From assembly GCA_026770025.1 (NCBI GenBank), contig JAMXDE010000009.1:1463001-1527000 (forward strand): DNA of 64,000 nucleotides, in the 5' to 3' direction. The notes beneath the pieces are model-generated. The model did no database searches. It worked only from the letters and a program-made list of their open reading frames with translations, and had not been told where the DNA came from. The position numbers were made by a program, and so were the translations under genes. Numbering within the stretch: position 1 is the first letter of the stretch; each line of letters starts with the position of its first letter. Origin of the DNA: Craspedostauros australis. Lineage: Eukaryota > Bacillariophyta > Bacillariophyceae > Mastogloiales > Achnanthaceae. Shown here piece by piece: positions 9,428 to 17,959 of this stretch.

Positions 9428-10831
9428 CTACTCCTGGCCGGCAAGCACAAAATCCTGGAAGAGAATTTGGGCCATGCGGTCGAAAGCTTCGCCGTCACCG
9501 TGGTTGTCACGCGTGAAAGACCGAGTCTGCGCGCGATGCCCAACGGACTTGACAGGCGCAGCGGGGTCCCCACGGATGGTGCGAGCCAAAGTTGACACGT
9601 GGAGGTGAGGCGGAACTCGATGAGCGCCAGGCACCAGCTCGAGAGATGTCAGGTGGTGCTCGACGGGCACTCCGTGCAAACGGAGCCCTTCAAGGAACCG
9701 ACGAGTGAGCTCCACGTCAGTGACCACACGCTGGTGCACAACACCTTCAGTTTGTTGGAACTCGAGGAGAGCGTTGGCGTACTGAACAACGTCGTTGAAG
9801 TCGCCGTACACTGGAGCTTGGCTCACAGCGTTCTTGACCCGCATGTACGCATCCGACAGGAGCTGGTGTAGGAACACGAAGGACGAGAGCCGATGAGGCA
9901 AGATCCCAAAGCTCCCAGCGTGGAACATGCTGAGGGACGGGTGGTTGAGGTCGAGCACACCCGACTGCTGCAGTTTCTGCTCAAGCAACCGGCCAGTGCG
10001 GAAGACTTGCGCTCTCGACGCGCCTTTCGGAATGACTGAGCAGGCGGGGTTGAAAGCCGAGAGAGGGCAGATGTGCGCCTCGACATTGGCAGCTTCACTC
10101 TGGAGCTGCGAGTACCACTTGAGGACGCTGGTGGGATCGTCCACCTCAAGCTTGACCTCCCAGCGCTGCCAGAAGCCGAGCGAATCACGGTCAGGCTCGA
10201 TGGGCGACTGCACAGCAACGTAGTGAAAGTGCTGGAGCACGGCGGGGTTGTTCTTTGCCATGGAGTAGGAAAGGCCTGAATCGGTGATGTAATCAGCGGC
10301 CTCTGCACCGTCCTCGCCAACCTGGAGCGGACTGTCGGTGGTACCGGTGCCAGCCTGGAAGTCGTGAGCAGGGGCAATACCCTGATCAACACGCGGGGTC
10401 TCCACGCCAGGAGTGTCACCCGTAGGGCCAGGGTGTTCAGCGACACCTTCGCTTGCGCCTGCGCGCGCAGTAGGCTTGCCGTCAGCAACGCCCGCAGTAT
10501 CCGGAGGCAAAGCGGGGTCTTTGGGAACGGGGGCAGCGAACTTGCGAATGTCGCTGCGCGTGAGAGTGGGAAACCACTTGTCGTAGTCTGGATGCGCCAA
10601 GGCGTAGGCGCGGAGCCGCTGCATCCCGAAGCGCCTGGTGGATGACCCCTGCTTCCAAGCATCAAAGAGCTGGTCGAAGTAAGCATCGGGGGCGTCAAGG
10701 AAATCGTAGAATTCACCGTCAGTGTTGACTCGTGTCTGCTTCGAGAAATCATCGAGCCATTGCCAGTTGAATCGGTCAAAAAGGGCACGAGTGACCTTTA
10801 AGTGATCGACTTGCTCAGTGGTGTCAGCCAT
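9428..10831 (-). CDS. Copia-1 gag-like protein
   Basis: The 467-residue open frame starts close behind the 5' LTR, at the position of gag. The first 90 residues are aromatic and acidic (FNWQWLDDFSKQ). A Pro/Ala/Gly-rich linker (about 105-165) follows, and then a predominantly helical region (about 185-410). I see no CCHC zinc knuckle in the frame, unlike Copia-2. The stop lies about 50 bp before the first ATG of pol, and pol is open in the -1 frame across this stop. Assignment as gag rests on position and on the pol that follows, not on a motif. Confidence 0.75.
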   Translation of the reverse strand: MADTTEQVDHLKVTRALFDRFNWQWLDDFSKQTRVNTDGEFYDFLDAPDAYFDQLFDAWKQGSSTRRFGMQRLRAYALAHPDYDKWFPTLTRSDIRKFAAPVPKDPALPPDTAGVADGKPTARAGASEGVAEHPGPTGDTPGVETPRVDQGIAPAHDFQAGTGTTDSPLQVGEDGAEAADYITDSGLSYSMAKNNPAVLQHFHYVAVQSPIEPDRDSLGFWQRWEVKLEVDDPTSVLKWYSQLQSEAANVEAHICPLSAFNPACSVIPKGASRAQVFRTGRLLEQKLQQSGVLDLNHPSLSMFHAGSFGILPHRLSSFVFLHQLLSDAYMRVKNAVSQAPVYGDFNDVVQYANALLEFQQTEGVVHQRVVTDVELTRRFLEGLRLHGVPVEHHLTSLELVPGAHRVPPHLHVSTLARTIRGDPAAPVKSVGHRAQTRSFTRDNHGDGEAFDRMAQILFQDFVLAGQE

Positions 10832-10975
10832 GATGTCAACGAAAAAAAGAAAAGAGAGAACGCGGAAAGCGATCGAAGCGAGGAGCGAAGAGAGGAACGA
10901 GGAGCTGCGCCTGGATGGGTATTTCCTATTGCAGAGAGGGTGACGAAGTTTATGTGGATTGTCTTCCTGTGGAAG

Positions 10976-10992
10976 CGTATTTCCTCATAACC
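10976..10992 (-). promoter_or_regulatory. Copia-1 primer binding site (half-tRNA type)
   Basis: Read on the minus strand, the bases directly after the 5' LTR are GGTTATGAGGAAATACG. There is no TGG complementary to a tRNA 3' CCA end. Instead GGTTATGAG is the exact complement of CUCAUAACC, the anticodon-loop sequence of plant-type initiator methionine tRNA. Drosophila copia and Ty5 are known to prime from initiator-tRNA anticodon fragments, so the same mechanism is likely here. Confidence 0.7.
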
Positions 10993-11132
10993 TGTGATGA
11001 TCGGGAGACGATACGGATGTGTTGTGTGTGTGTGATGATGTGAGATTATTATGGATACTCTGATTGTCTCCGCAGAGGCTGTGAACATGGGATTTGCTGC
11101 TGCTCCGTCTGTCATCCGACCGTGTACCAACA
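10993..11132 (-). repeat. Copia-1 5' LTR (140 bp)
   Basis: Direct repeat of 6972-7111, adjacent to the primer site and gag. The short LTR should contain the promoter and polyadenylation signals. Confidence 0.88.
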
Positions 11133-11741
11133 GAATGGTGTGTGTTGTCGTCTTGGTCGAACGCGTCTGGTTCGTGTGGGCGGACCCCTTTGGTTCCGTC
11201 CATCACGAAAATGCGCGCGAGCAACAACAAGAAAGAAGCACCACAACAGAGTTCTCTTTTGGCCACAATCAACGCAACACCAATCCGAAGCAAACAACGT
11301 GAAAGTCTTCGGAAACAGAGAGAGCTGTCATCGTCGCCACCACAAGCACCAACTTGAGGTGTGAACCAATGCCTTGAACAACCATGAAGCCACCGATGAA
11401 GCCACCAATGTGACTGCCTTTGTTGATTGCCTGTGTTGGTTGCGACCCATCTCATTTGGATTTGACTGGATACCATCCCACCGCACTGCAACCATCACCA
11501 TCCGCGCGGGCAACAAGAGTCCCCAACATCAAACCAACACCACATTGCGTATTGGGATGAGTTGACACGTTCAGCAAGCATCAGGCGGAGTGATACTGTG
11601 CCGCCTCCACTGTTCCTGCCACACGGACCACCAACACACAACACCGTGCGCATTCTATCAATAGGCATGAGTGCCGCCGTCTTGGCCCATGACTTCCAGA
11701 GCATCGATCCTCAACCGAGGCGATCGACAGGAACATCCACC
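11133..11741. promoter_or_regulatory. Conserved distal upstream region of ankyrin/BTB copy 1 and unit boundary
   Basis: This was contiguous with 6722-6971 before Copia-1 inserted. It contains blocks shared with the other units, such as CATCACGAAAATGCGCGCG and AGAAGCACCACAACAGAG, followed by CCAATCCGAAGCAAACAACG. No coding frame survives across paralogues, so it is best read as intergenic. A regulatory role is inference. Confidence 0.4.
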
Positions 11742-12579
11742 TCACGAACAAAGTTGGGAGCACCATGAAGGAGGACATGTGGAGATACGGTGCGCGCATC
11801 GGCCACGGATCGCTGACCGCATGATTCTTGTGCCATATGGAAACTCTGTGTCAACCATGATCCGCAATACGGCACTCGCACTCTGCATGGGGTTGCTCGT
11901 TGGTTGGTTGGTTCGTTGGTTTCTTCTTTTGCTCACCAAGCTGGCTGGATGTTTGGACTGCGCTGGCTCGTCGGTTCTTGTCTTTCCGTCATGCTGGCAC
12001 TGGTCGCTTCGAAGATTGGAATGGATGGTGACCGTGGCATTTGTTTCTCCAACGGCAAGTGATCGCTCCTCATCGGACTTGGTAAGGCTCTTGACTACAG
12101 CTTTGGGCACGATGGCGGGAGTGCAACTCCTGGTGAGATGAGAACGATAGCGTGATACGAGACGGTCGATGGAACCGCACAGCAACCATGCTCCTCGCGG
12201 CTTCTCACTATTTCCCTCTGCCTTGCTCGCCATGTGTTCTTCGTAGATCGCCTCTTCCAGCAACTTGGATCGGCTGGCATCGGCACTGTTGCTTTCATTC
12301 TTCTTGGCAGTGTGACTTGGAGTGGAGTGCACTGGGTGTGAATCCGGCGGCATGGTGACGACCGCACGGCTTGTGATAATGCTGCTGCCATGCGTCCTTT
12401 GTCTGCACAACGATGCTGATGGCGGAGCATGGATGGAACCACGGACGTCCAATCTGCTTGTGAATGACATCGGCAACATCCTTGTGTGCGTTTGTACCGC
12501 AGAGAGCGCACCAGCCTAGTCGTAGACAAGGCGGAGGCAGCCTGGGAGCAGTATCCAGCCCTTCAATCTCTTGAAACAT
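11742..12579 (-). pseudogene. Segment S1, unit 2: unknown coding-like frame, shifted
   Basis: Paralogous segments in units 3 and 4 share a start MF(Q/H)EIE(G/V)LDTAP. In unit 4 this frame stays open through DVADVIHKQI and on to SRSKLLEEAIYEEHMASKAE. In unit 2 the first part is in one frame (12579 down) and the later part in another (12479 to 11742). Unit 2 alone keeps an arginine codon in EKPRGAW where units 3 and 4 read TGA. The product would be Ser/Thr/Arg/Lys-rich with no domain I recognise. Shared peptide content across three copies argues it was once coding; the indels argue that no copy is fully functional. A spliced gene with short introns is an alternative. Confidence 0.4.
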
Positions 12580-12812
12580 CCGGTGCCTTCATCACAGTGT
12601 TCTATTGCACAAGCAGATATAGTGCATGCGGTACTGTTCCAATCCTATATATCATAGAACATTACAGTCTATTCGTAGGTGTATTATATTACAGCGACGT
12701 GAGTCTACCACACCTCTATGCATATGATACGAGTACGGAGCGGCCCATCCATCTCATCTCATTCCATCCCATCGTGTCGTGATGCATCACAGGGTGTGAG
12801 TTTTGGTACCAT
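12580..12812. other. Spacer between S1 and S2, unit 2
   Basis: AT-rich sequence with TATATATCATAG and GTATTATATTACAG. It is nearly identical to 18822-19050 and similar to 47829-48050. It is likely to be promoter of S1 or 3' flank of S2. No gene is seen. Confidence 0.4.
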
Positions 12813-14210
12813 TCATCGAGCAATCGCGGTACTGAGATGAGCTTTTGCTCCTGACCGCTTTATTTGGTGTGAGTTGCATTGGCTTTGAGCCAGATATCTT
12901 CTCATGGTAGACAGCATCGCGAGTCGACGATCTGCTTCGTCCACGATGATTTGATTGAAGGGCCCCGCGTGATGACGAATGTTTGTTGCCATGCTGTTGT
13001 TTGCCATGCCGTCCATCTTCATCTCGCTCGTTGCTGTGCCATTCGACGCTGTCAATACGATATCTTCTTCATCTGTTTCGTTGTCGCGCCGATGGTGATC
13101 GTTCATCGGAGGACTTCCTTTGCTGATCTTCGCCACATGGTGTCGATTGGCTACGGCCACGTTGATTTGGTCTTCGCCAACTTCCTCGGGCATTCTTTCG
13201 GGAAGGTGAACCCTTGCGCCGTTGCAAACCAGTACCAGTGGAGTGCGCATTTGAGGTGACTTCGCGTGAACTCGAGGCTGCGTTCACATCATCCAAACTG
13301 CCAGATGTTCGTTGTCTCCGCGATGATGGAGATGAGTCCATCGATACTTGCGCAGTTCTTCTGCGGTCGCGATCAGACGGGCCTCGACGACTCCGCGCCG
13401 ATGGCGAGCCGCGGCTTCTTCCAGAGGAGGAAGCGTGAATTGCTCCGTCACAACGATGACACAATGATGGCGAACGCTCCGCACTCTTTGATCTTGGCGA
13501 TGTCGCGTGCGGCTTGCCACTGGTGTGCTGTGCGCTTCTCCGCCGATGCCGTGGCGGCCTTGGCCTGCGTCTTCAACTCTGGGCAAGCATCATCTTGTCT
13601 TGGCTGCTCCGTTCGCGGGTTGCGCCGAGTGCTGGGGCTGTGGCGAAGCTGAGTCCACCTGGGGTGTTTGGCGACGGTATCGATTCGTTGTTGTTGAACT
13701 TGCTGGGATCAAGGGAGCTGAATGACATCTCGTGATCTTGCATGTCGAGCATGTCCAGACTCTTCGCACGTGATCGTTTCACAGCCGAAGCTTTTGCATC
13801 TTTGGCTGCACTTCTATTGGCGCTGTTTGGTGTATCTGTGCTGACACTCGCACGACGACCTGATTTTGCAGCTGCTTTGGCCTCTTTGGCTACGCTTGTG
13901 GGCTTGCTCGCCTTCGATTTCGTGTCGGCCTGTTGCGATTGCTTGGTCTCCGTTTGTTTCTCTGCTATCAGTTTGACGCCGTCCTCTTCCAGCAACTTCG
14001 ATCGTCATGATCACATGACCGCACGGGCTGGACGAAGGTTCGAACAGAGTACCTATCAGGCTGGACGCTTGGCTGTGGCAACTCCCAGAGTAGATCATAC
14101 TCATGGAAGGTTCCATAGTAATACTCATAGTCGTAGGACGGGTGGGTCAAGGGTACGGAGCAACTGGCGAGGCTTCCCACAGTTCCTCTTGGATGTCGAT
14201 TCTTTGTCAT
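12813..14210 (-). pseudogene. Segment S2, unit 2: Lys/Ser/Ala-rich unknown protein, interrupted
   Basis: Reading leftward from the ATG at 14210, the frame gives THPSYDYEYYYGTFHEYDLL and SVRTFVQPVRS. It then breaks at an 8-bp duplication near 14010. It resumes as KLLEEDGVKLIAEKQTETKQ, with a Lys/Ala/Ser-rich stretch and repeated RAKSLDMLDM-type motifs (13995-13573). A further block, MRTPLVLVCNGARVH with AVANRHHVAKISKGSPPM, closes at 12813. Composition suggests a largely disordered, basic protein, perhaps nuclear. About 0.9 kb present in units 3 and 4 is missing here near 13560. I recognise no family. Confidence 0.4.
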
Positions 14211-14653
14211 CTTGTCTGATTGTTTGTGGTTGTGTTTGCGTTTGCGTCGGTGGTACCAATTGTGAAGGGATGTGGCGTCGTTGAAGTGGTCGCCATCGTC
14301 ATCATCGAACAGAGTTGCGTCGAATGAAGACAACAGCGAGATGATGTTGGTTGTGGGTGTTTGTGTGTGGTATTGGTTGAATGAACGACGGATGGCAGAC
14401 AGACGAGTACTCAACAAACGCGCCAACAATTCTTGACAATACCCAAAACAACGAACCTTCGATTTTGCACCCATGATCCATCAAACAACATCAACATCAA
14501 CACAACAAGAGAGAGAGTGAAAGAGCAAGAGAGATGAAATGGCATGACTATGTTTGCATTGATGGAGGTATCAGCCAACACTGAGACATTGTCCATCAAG
14601 CAATGAAGAAATGAAGCAATGAAATAGTCAAGCAAGCGGCAGCTGCGCAAAGT
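14211..14653. promoter_or_regulatory. Intergenic region between divergent S2 and S3, unit 2
   Basis: S2 reads left from about 14210 and S3 reads right from 14654, so this stretch would hold both promoters. It is strongly conserved in units 3 (21390-21824) and 4 (50375-50855). Shared words include CTTCGATTTTGCACCCATG, a GAGAGAGAG tract and GGCATGACTATGTTTGCATT. Conservation across copies whose coding parts have decayed is notable, but it may simply reflect age. Confidence 0.4.
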
Positions 14654-16623
14654 ATGGCACGCCAACCAGCATGGACGAAGGCGACCATGGCAAGAGACTG
14701 TGATGATGCCAATGATGATACCAATGATGAATGACGAGCGGTGACGAACAGCGATCTCAAATGTGGCGCATCGCTCAGCGACATCAGAAAGGAAGATATC
14801 AAACCGACTGCTCCGGAGTAGAGAAGATCTTGGGGCATGGGCAATCGCAGTGCCAACAACAGAACCAACAGCCATGGCAAGAATGCCATGGCTGTGGCAC
14901 GGTCTGGGTTCAAGTTTTCAGTGACAGCGCCGTCCATCTCAATCACTTTGGATGATTTGATATTCAAAGAGCGGACGAAGTCCACCAATGTCACCCGATC
15001 CATGTATGAATCCACTTGTGCTGTACCCTCATCCTCATCGACAACCTTGTACAGCTCCATCATGGACATCTGGCTGTACTCACCATCAACTCCATCACTC
15101 TCCGCTCCCCCACTGCACATGATATAAATTCCTCCCATCAGTTGCTGGTGTGGAAATAGTTTCTTGAAATCTGGATGAGTGAACAGTGTATTCTCATGTT
15201 CACCTGCCATTCTCATTGCTGCATCCTTCAACACCACACAGTTGTGTTGATCAGCGAATATCAACGCACCTATCATGGTGTCCTCTGTGAGATGCTTGCG
15301 GGCCAACTCTGTTTCAAGAACAAGCTTGAGTCGCCAGAAGCCGAACTCGTTGGCCACAAGGATCAGCTGTTGCAGATCATCCTGTCCATTGAGGGTGGGA
15401 GTTGGCTGGTTTGCGTCATCATCGCCAGCGAAGTCCTGAGTGTTGTTGTTGAAGGATATCTCGCCTGTGTAGATGCATTGGAGGATGTATCGGACGTGTT
15501 TTGGTTGAAGGTTGGGAAGAGGGATGGTTGTTTGGATGGGTTCAGTTCTTTCTTGAGCCCCATCGTGAGCGCATTGATTTTGGATTCCAGAGTCAATCAG
15601 TGTCTGAATGGATGGAACAGTGACCCTGAGGACTCCAGAGTTTGCCTTGATTGGTTGTTGTTCGTCCCCTTGTCCACACAGAAAGGTAACGTCTGCGATG
15701 GCCTCAGCATGAACAGCGGCGCAACGATCTTGGTCGATGCTGATCTTGAGATGTTGTTTCAACTTCCGTTTCAGTTGTTCGTTCTCCCGTTGACCTATCA
15801 AGAGCATGCGCTGCATTTCTTCCTTCTCCTGTTCCAACTGCTGTTTCAATTGTTCATTCTCTTGCTCCTTTTGCCTCTTTGCTTCCTTCTCCCGTTTCAG
15901 CTGCTGTTTCAATTGTTTATTCTCTTGCTCCTTCTGCCTCTTCGCTTCCTTCTCCCGTTCCAAGTGCTGTTCCAGGTGTTCGTTCTTCTTCTGCAGTTGT
16001 GAGTTACGGTGACTCAGATGATCGAGACGTTTTATCATCTTGATTGCAAGTTTCACACCGATTACATCGAGGGGTGCTTTGTTGCTGTTGTCTTGGATGT
16101 CGGTATCGGCATTGGCTGATTTAACGAGGTACTCCACACACTCCAGGTGGCCATTGTAGCATGCCCAATGAAGGGGAGTCCAACCATGGTTGCTTTTGCA
16201 GTTGATGTCCGCCTCACATGATTCGATGAGGTACTTGACACACTCCAGCTGGTCGTTGTAGCATGCATCATGAAGGGGAGTCCAACCATCGTTGTTTTTG
16301 CAGTTGATGTTTGCCTCACATGATCTGATGAGATACTTCGCACACTCCAGGCGGCCTTTGGAGCATGCATGATGAAGGGGAGTCCAACCATTGTTGCTTT
16401 GGCAGTTGGCATTCGCCCCACATGATTCGATGAGGTACTTCACACACTCCAGGTGACCGTTGTCGCATGCCTCATGAAGGGGAGTGCGACCAAGCCAGCC
16501 TGTAACCTTGTTGACATTAACTCTTTCATTCTGCGTCTTGTTCTGCTTCTTCCACTCCTTCAACACTGACAAGTCACCGACCTTGGCAGCATCAATGAGT
16601 TGTTGGTTGGTAACACTCGGCAT
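14596..16623 (-). CDS. Ankyrin repeat - coiled coil - BTB-like protein, copy 2, with acquired hydrophobic tail
   Basis: I place the start at the ATG at 16623 (MPSVTNQQLIDAA), which aligns with copy 1, giving 675 residues. An in-frame upstream extension to 16830 lies in the conserved upstream block and is unlikely to be translated. Four ankyrin repeats (about 40-180) precede a longer Glu/Lys/Gln coiled coil (about 205-300) with repeated EKEAKRQKEQENKQLK, and then the BTB-like region (about 310-540). Other copies stop soon after LVDFVRS. This one runs on for about 100 residues through antisense S3 sequence, adding strongly hydrophobic stretches (LPWLLVLLLALRLP and ILCAAAACLTISLL). The extension follows the deletion of S3. 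The frame is otherwise intact, so expression is possible; the tail could anchor the protein to a membrane or make it unstable. Confidence 0.75.
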   Translation of the reverse strand: MPSVTNQQLIDAAKVGDLSVLKEWKKQNKTQNERVNVNKVTGWLGRTPLHEACDNGHLECVKYLIESCGANANCQSNNGWTPLHHACSKGRLECAKYLIRSCEANINCKNNDGWTPLHDACYNDQLECVKYLIESCEADINCKSNHGWTPLHWACYNGHLECVEYLVKSANADTDIQDNSNKAPLDVIGVKLAIKMIKRLDHLSHRNSQLQKKNEHLEQHLEREKEAKRQKEQENKQLKQQLKREKEAKRQKEQENEQLKQQLEQEKEEMQRMLLIGQRENEQLKRKLKQHLKISIDQDRCAAVHAEAIADVTFLCGQGDEQQPIKANSGVLRVTVPSIQTLIDSGIQNQCAHDGAQERTEPIQTTIPLPNLQPKHVRYILQCIYTGEISFNNNTQDFAGDDDANQPTPTLNGQDDLQQLILVANEFGFWRLKLVLETELARKHLTEDTMIGALIFADQHNCVVLKDAAMRMAGEHENTLFTHPDFKKLFPHQQLMGGIYIMCSGGAESDGVDGEYSQMSMMELYKVVDEDEGTAQVDSYMDRVTLVDFVRSLNIKSSKVIEMDGAVTENLNPDRATAMAFLPWLLVLLLALRLPMPQDLLYSGAVGLISSFLMSLSDAPHLRSLFVTARHSSLVSSLASSQSLAMVAFVHAGWRAILCAAAACLTISLLHFFIA
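14654..14905 (+). pseudogene. Segment S3 remnant, unit 2 (3' deleted)
   Basis: Starts MARQPAWTKATMARD with an Asp/Asn-rich run, as in units 3 and 4, but hits TGA after 26 codons. The rest of S3 is missing from about 14910, where a deletion of about 1 kb joins it to the 3' end of ankyrin/BTB copy 2. The antisense of this remnant is read as the tail of copy 2. Confidence 0.5.
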
Positions 16624-16913
16624 TTTGAGAGTGTGGTGAATGGTCGATGGTTGCTGGACGATAGACGTTGGACGTTGGACGTTGGACGATTTACGTTGGA
16701 TTGGCTGTCGAGGATGTCTGTGGTCGGAGCTGCCTATGGAAGAGATATCGATGTTTGTGTATGCAACAGCTTGTATTAGTATGAGTATGAGTACCATACG
16801 CTGTGTGATGAATAGTAGGATGAGTGGCAATTCGATGTCTGTTGTTCACGCGGTTGAGTATGGTGTTGAGTGATGTGTGTGTGTTGTTGTCTTGTTCGCA
16901 TGGTCTCCTCCTT
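16624..16913 (-). promoter_or_regulatory. Upstream block of ankyrin/BTB copy 2
   Basis: Homologous to 6722-6971 and to the blocks before copies 3 and 4. It contains a variant of the GACGTTGGACG tandem array. A small LTR element interrupts it at 16919/17278. Confidence 0.45.
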
Positions 16914-16919
16914 CTGTTT

Positions 16920-17012
16920 TGTCGCGACATGGGTTATAAGCGTTAATTTCTTGTGTTCATGCAGGGCGTGGACTGGCTCCGTGGTTCGATTCCGCAGCGC
17001 GCTATTTTAACA
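16920..17012 (+). repeat. TRIM left LTR (93 bp)
   Basis: Identical by eye to 17185-17277. B-box GGTTCGATTCC at 16983-16993. Confidence 0.9.
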
Positions 17013-17028
17013 TGGTAGCGTGGCCTAA

Positions 17029-17039
17029 GGTTCGATTCC
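17029..17039 (+). promoter_or_regulatory. Internal Pol III B-box motif in TRIM
   Basis: An exact GGTTCGATTCC, preceded by TGGCCTAAGG, which fits most of the A-box consensus but sits too close for a normal tRNA-type spacing. No full cloverleaf can be folded by eye. Confidence 0.5.
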
Positions 17040-17184
17040 GTCGGCTGGTACCCACCCCTGCTACAAAAAACACACAGAAACACCCGAAACTTGCCGACTG
17101 CCTACAGCGGCAGTATAAAAATAGAGTGTGGGGGGTCCTCATGATAGGGGGGCTCAAGGGCATGAATCCAAGAATTAGGGAGGG

Positions 17185-17277
17185 TGTCGCGACATGGGTT
17201 ATAAGCGTTAATTTCTTGTGTTCATGCAGGGCGTGGACTGGCTCCGTGGTTCGATTCCGCAGCGCGCTATTTTAACA
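17185..17277 (+). repeat. TRIM right LTR (93 bp)
   Basis: Identical by eye to 16920-17012. B-box at 17248-17258. Confidence 0.9.
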
Positions 17278-17959
17278 CTGTTTGCCTGTGTTTGTCTCCT
17301 TCTCTTGATCAAACACGTCTGGTTCGCACGGATTGGATCTTTCTGTTCCCATCCATCACGAAAATGCGTGCGACCAACAACAAGAAAGAAGCACCACAAC
17401 AGAGTTCTCGTTTGGCCACAATCAACGCAACACCAATCCGAAGCAAACAACGTGAAAGTCTTCGGAAACACAGACAGCTGTCATCGTCGCCACCACCGCC
17501 GCCACCACCATGTGCATCATGGCCCACGCTTGCTTGCATCATCGTGGCATCTGCAAGACCGCTGACCCTTGTCCGCCTGCCATCGCAAGCACCAACTGGA
17601 GGTGTGAACCAATGCCTTGAACAACCATGAAGCCACCGATGTGACTGCCTTTGTTAGTTGCGACCCATCTCATTTGGATTTGACTGGTTGCCATCCCACC
17701 GCACTGCAACCATCACCATCCGCGCGGGCAACAAGAGTCCTCCACATCCAACCAACACCACATTGCGTATTGGGATGAGTTGACACGTTCAGCAATCAAC
17801 AAGCTGAGTGATACCGTGCCGCCTCCACTGTTCCTGCCGCACGGACCACCAACACACAACACCATGCGCATTCTATCAATAGGCATGAGTGCCGCCATCT
17901 TGGCTCGTGACTTCCAGAGCATCGATGCTCAACCGAGGCGATCGACAAGAACCTCCGCC

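Larger units (their letters stand above)
6972..11132 (-). mobile_element. Copia-1: LTR retrotransposon without integrase
   Basis: This is a complete 4161-bp element on the minus strand. It has 140-bp direct repeats beginning TGTGATGATCGG and ending GTGTACCAACA, flanked by the 5-bp target duplication GAATG (6967-6971 and 11133-11137). Gag (10831-9428) precedes a pol frame (9380 to 7143) that contains an aspartic protease motif, reverse transcriptase and RNase H. I see no integrase zinc finger or DDE core anywhere between the LTRs. The sequence on either side rejoins into the conserved upstream region of the ankyrin/BTB array, which confirms the insertion. Confidence 0.9.
11133..16913. repeat. 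Tandem host repeat, unit 2
   Basis: This unit has the order upstream block, S1 (minus), S2 (minus), S3 (plus), ankyrin/BTB gene (minus). The order is the same in unit 3 (17284-25160) and unit 4 (40397-60965 with two retrotransposons removed). Unit 2 is the shortest because it has lost about 0.9 kb inside S2 (junction near 13560) and about 1 kb of S3 (junction near 14910). The sequence at 11138-11330 matches 17284-17475 and 24920-25070, marking the unit boundary. Confidence 0.75.
16920..17277 (+). mobile_element. TRIM-like miniature LTR element with Pol III B-boxes
   Basis: The 358-bp element has two identical 93-bp LTRs (TGTCGCGACATGG...TATTTTAACA), flanked by the 6-bp duplication CTGTTT (16914-16919 and 17278-17283). 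Directly after the left LTR is TGGTAGCGTGG, a canonical primer-site start. Directly before the right LTR is a purine-rich tract ending AATTAGGGAGGG. The 172-bp interior has no coding capacity, so the element must move in trans. Each LTR and the interior contain an exact GGTTCGATTCC, the Pol III B-box consensus. Confidence 0.88.

Noticed and set aside
10798-11130. 110-codon minus-strand frame joining the Copia-1 LTR and gag leader
   Set aside because: It repeats the LTR-derived frame seen at 6819-7112 and has no coding content of its own.
16955-17005. tRNA gene in the TRIM LTR
   Set aside because: The T-arm/B-box GGTTCGATTCC is exact, but no acceptor, D-arm or anticodon stems can be paired by eye.
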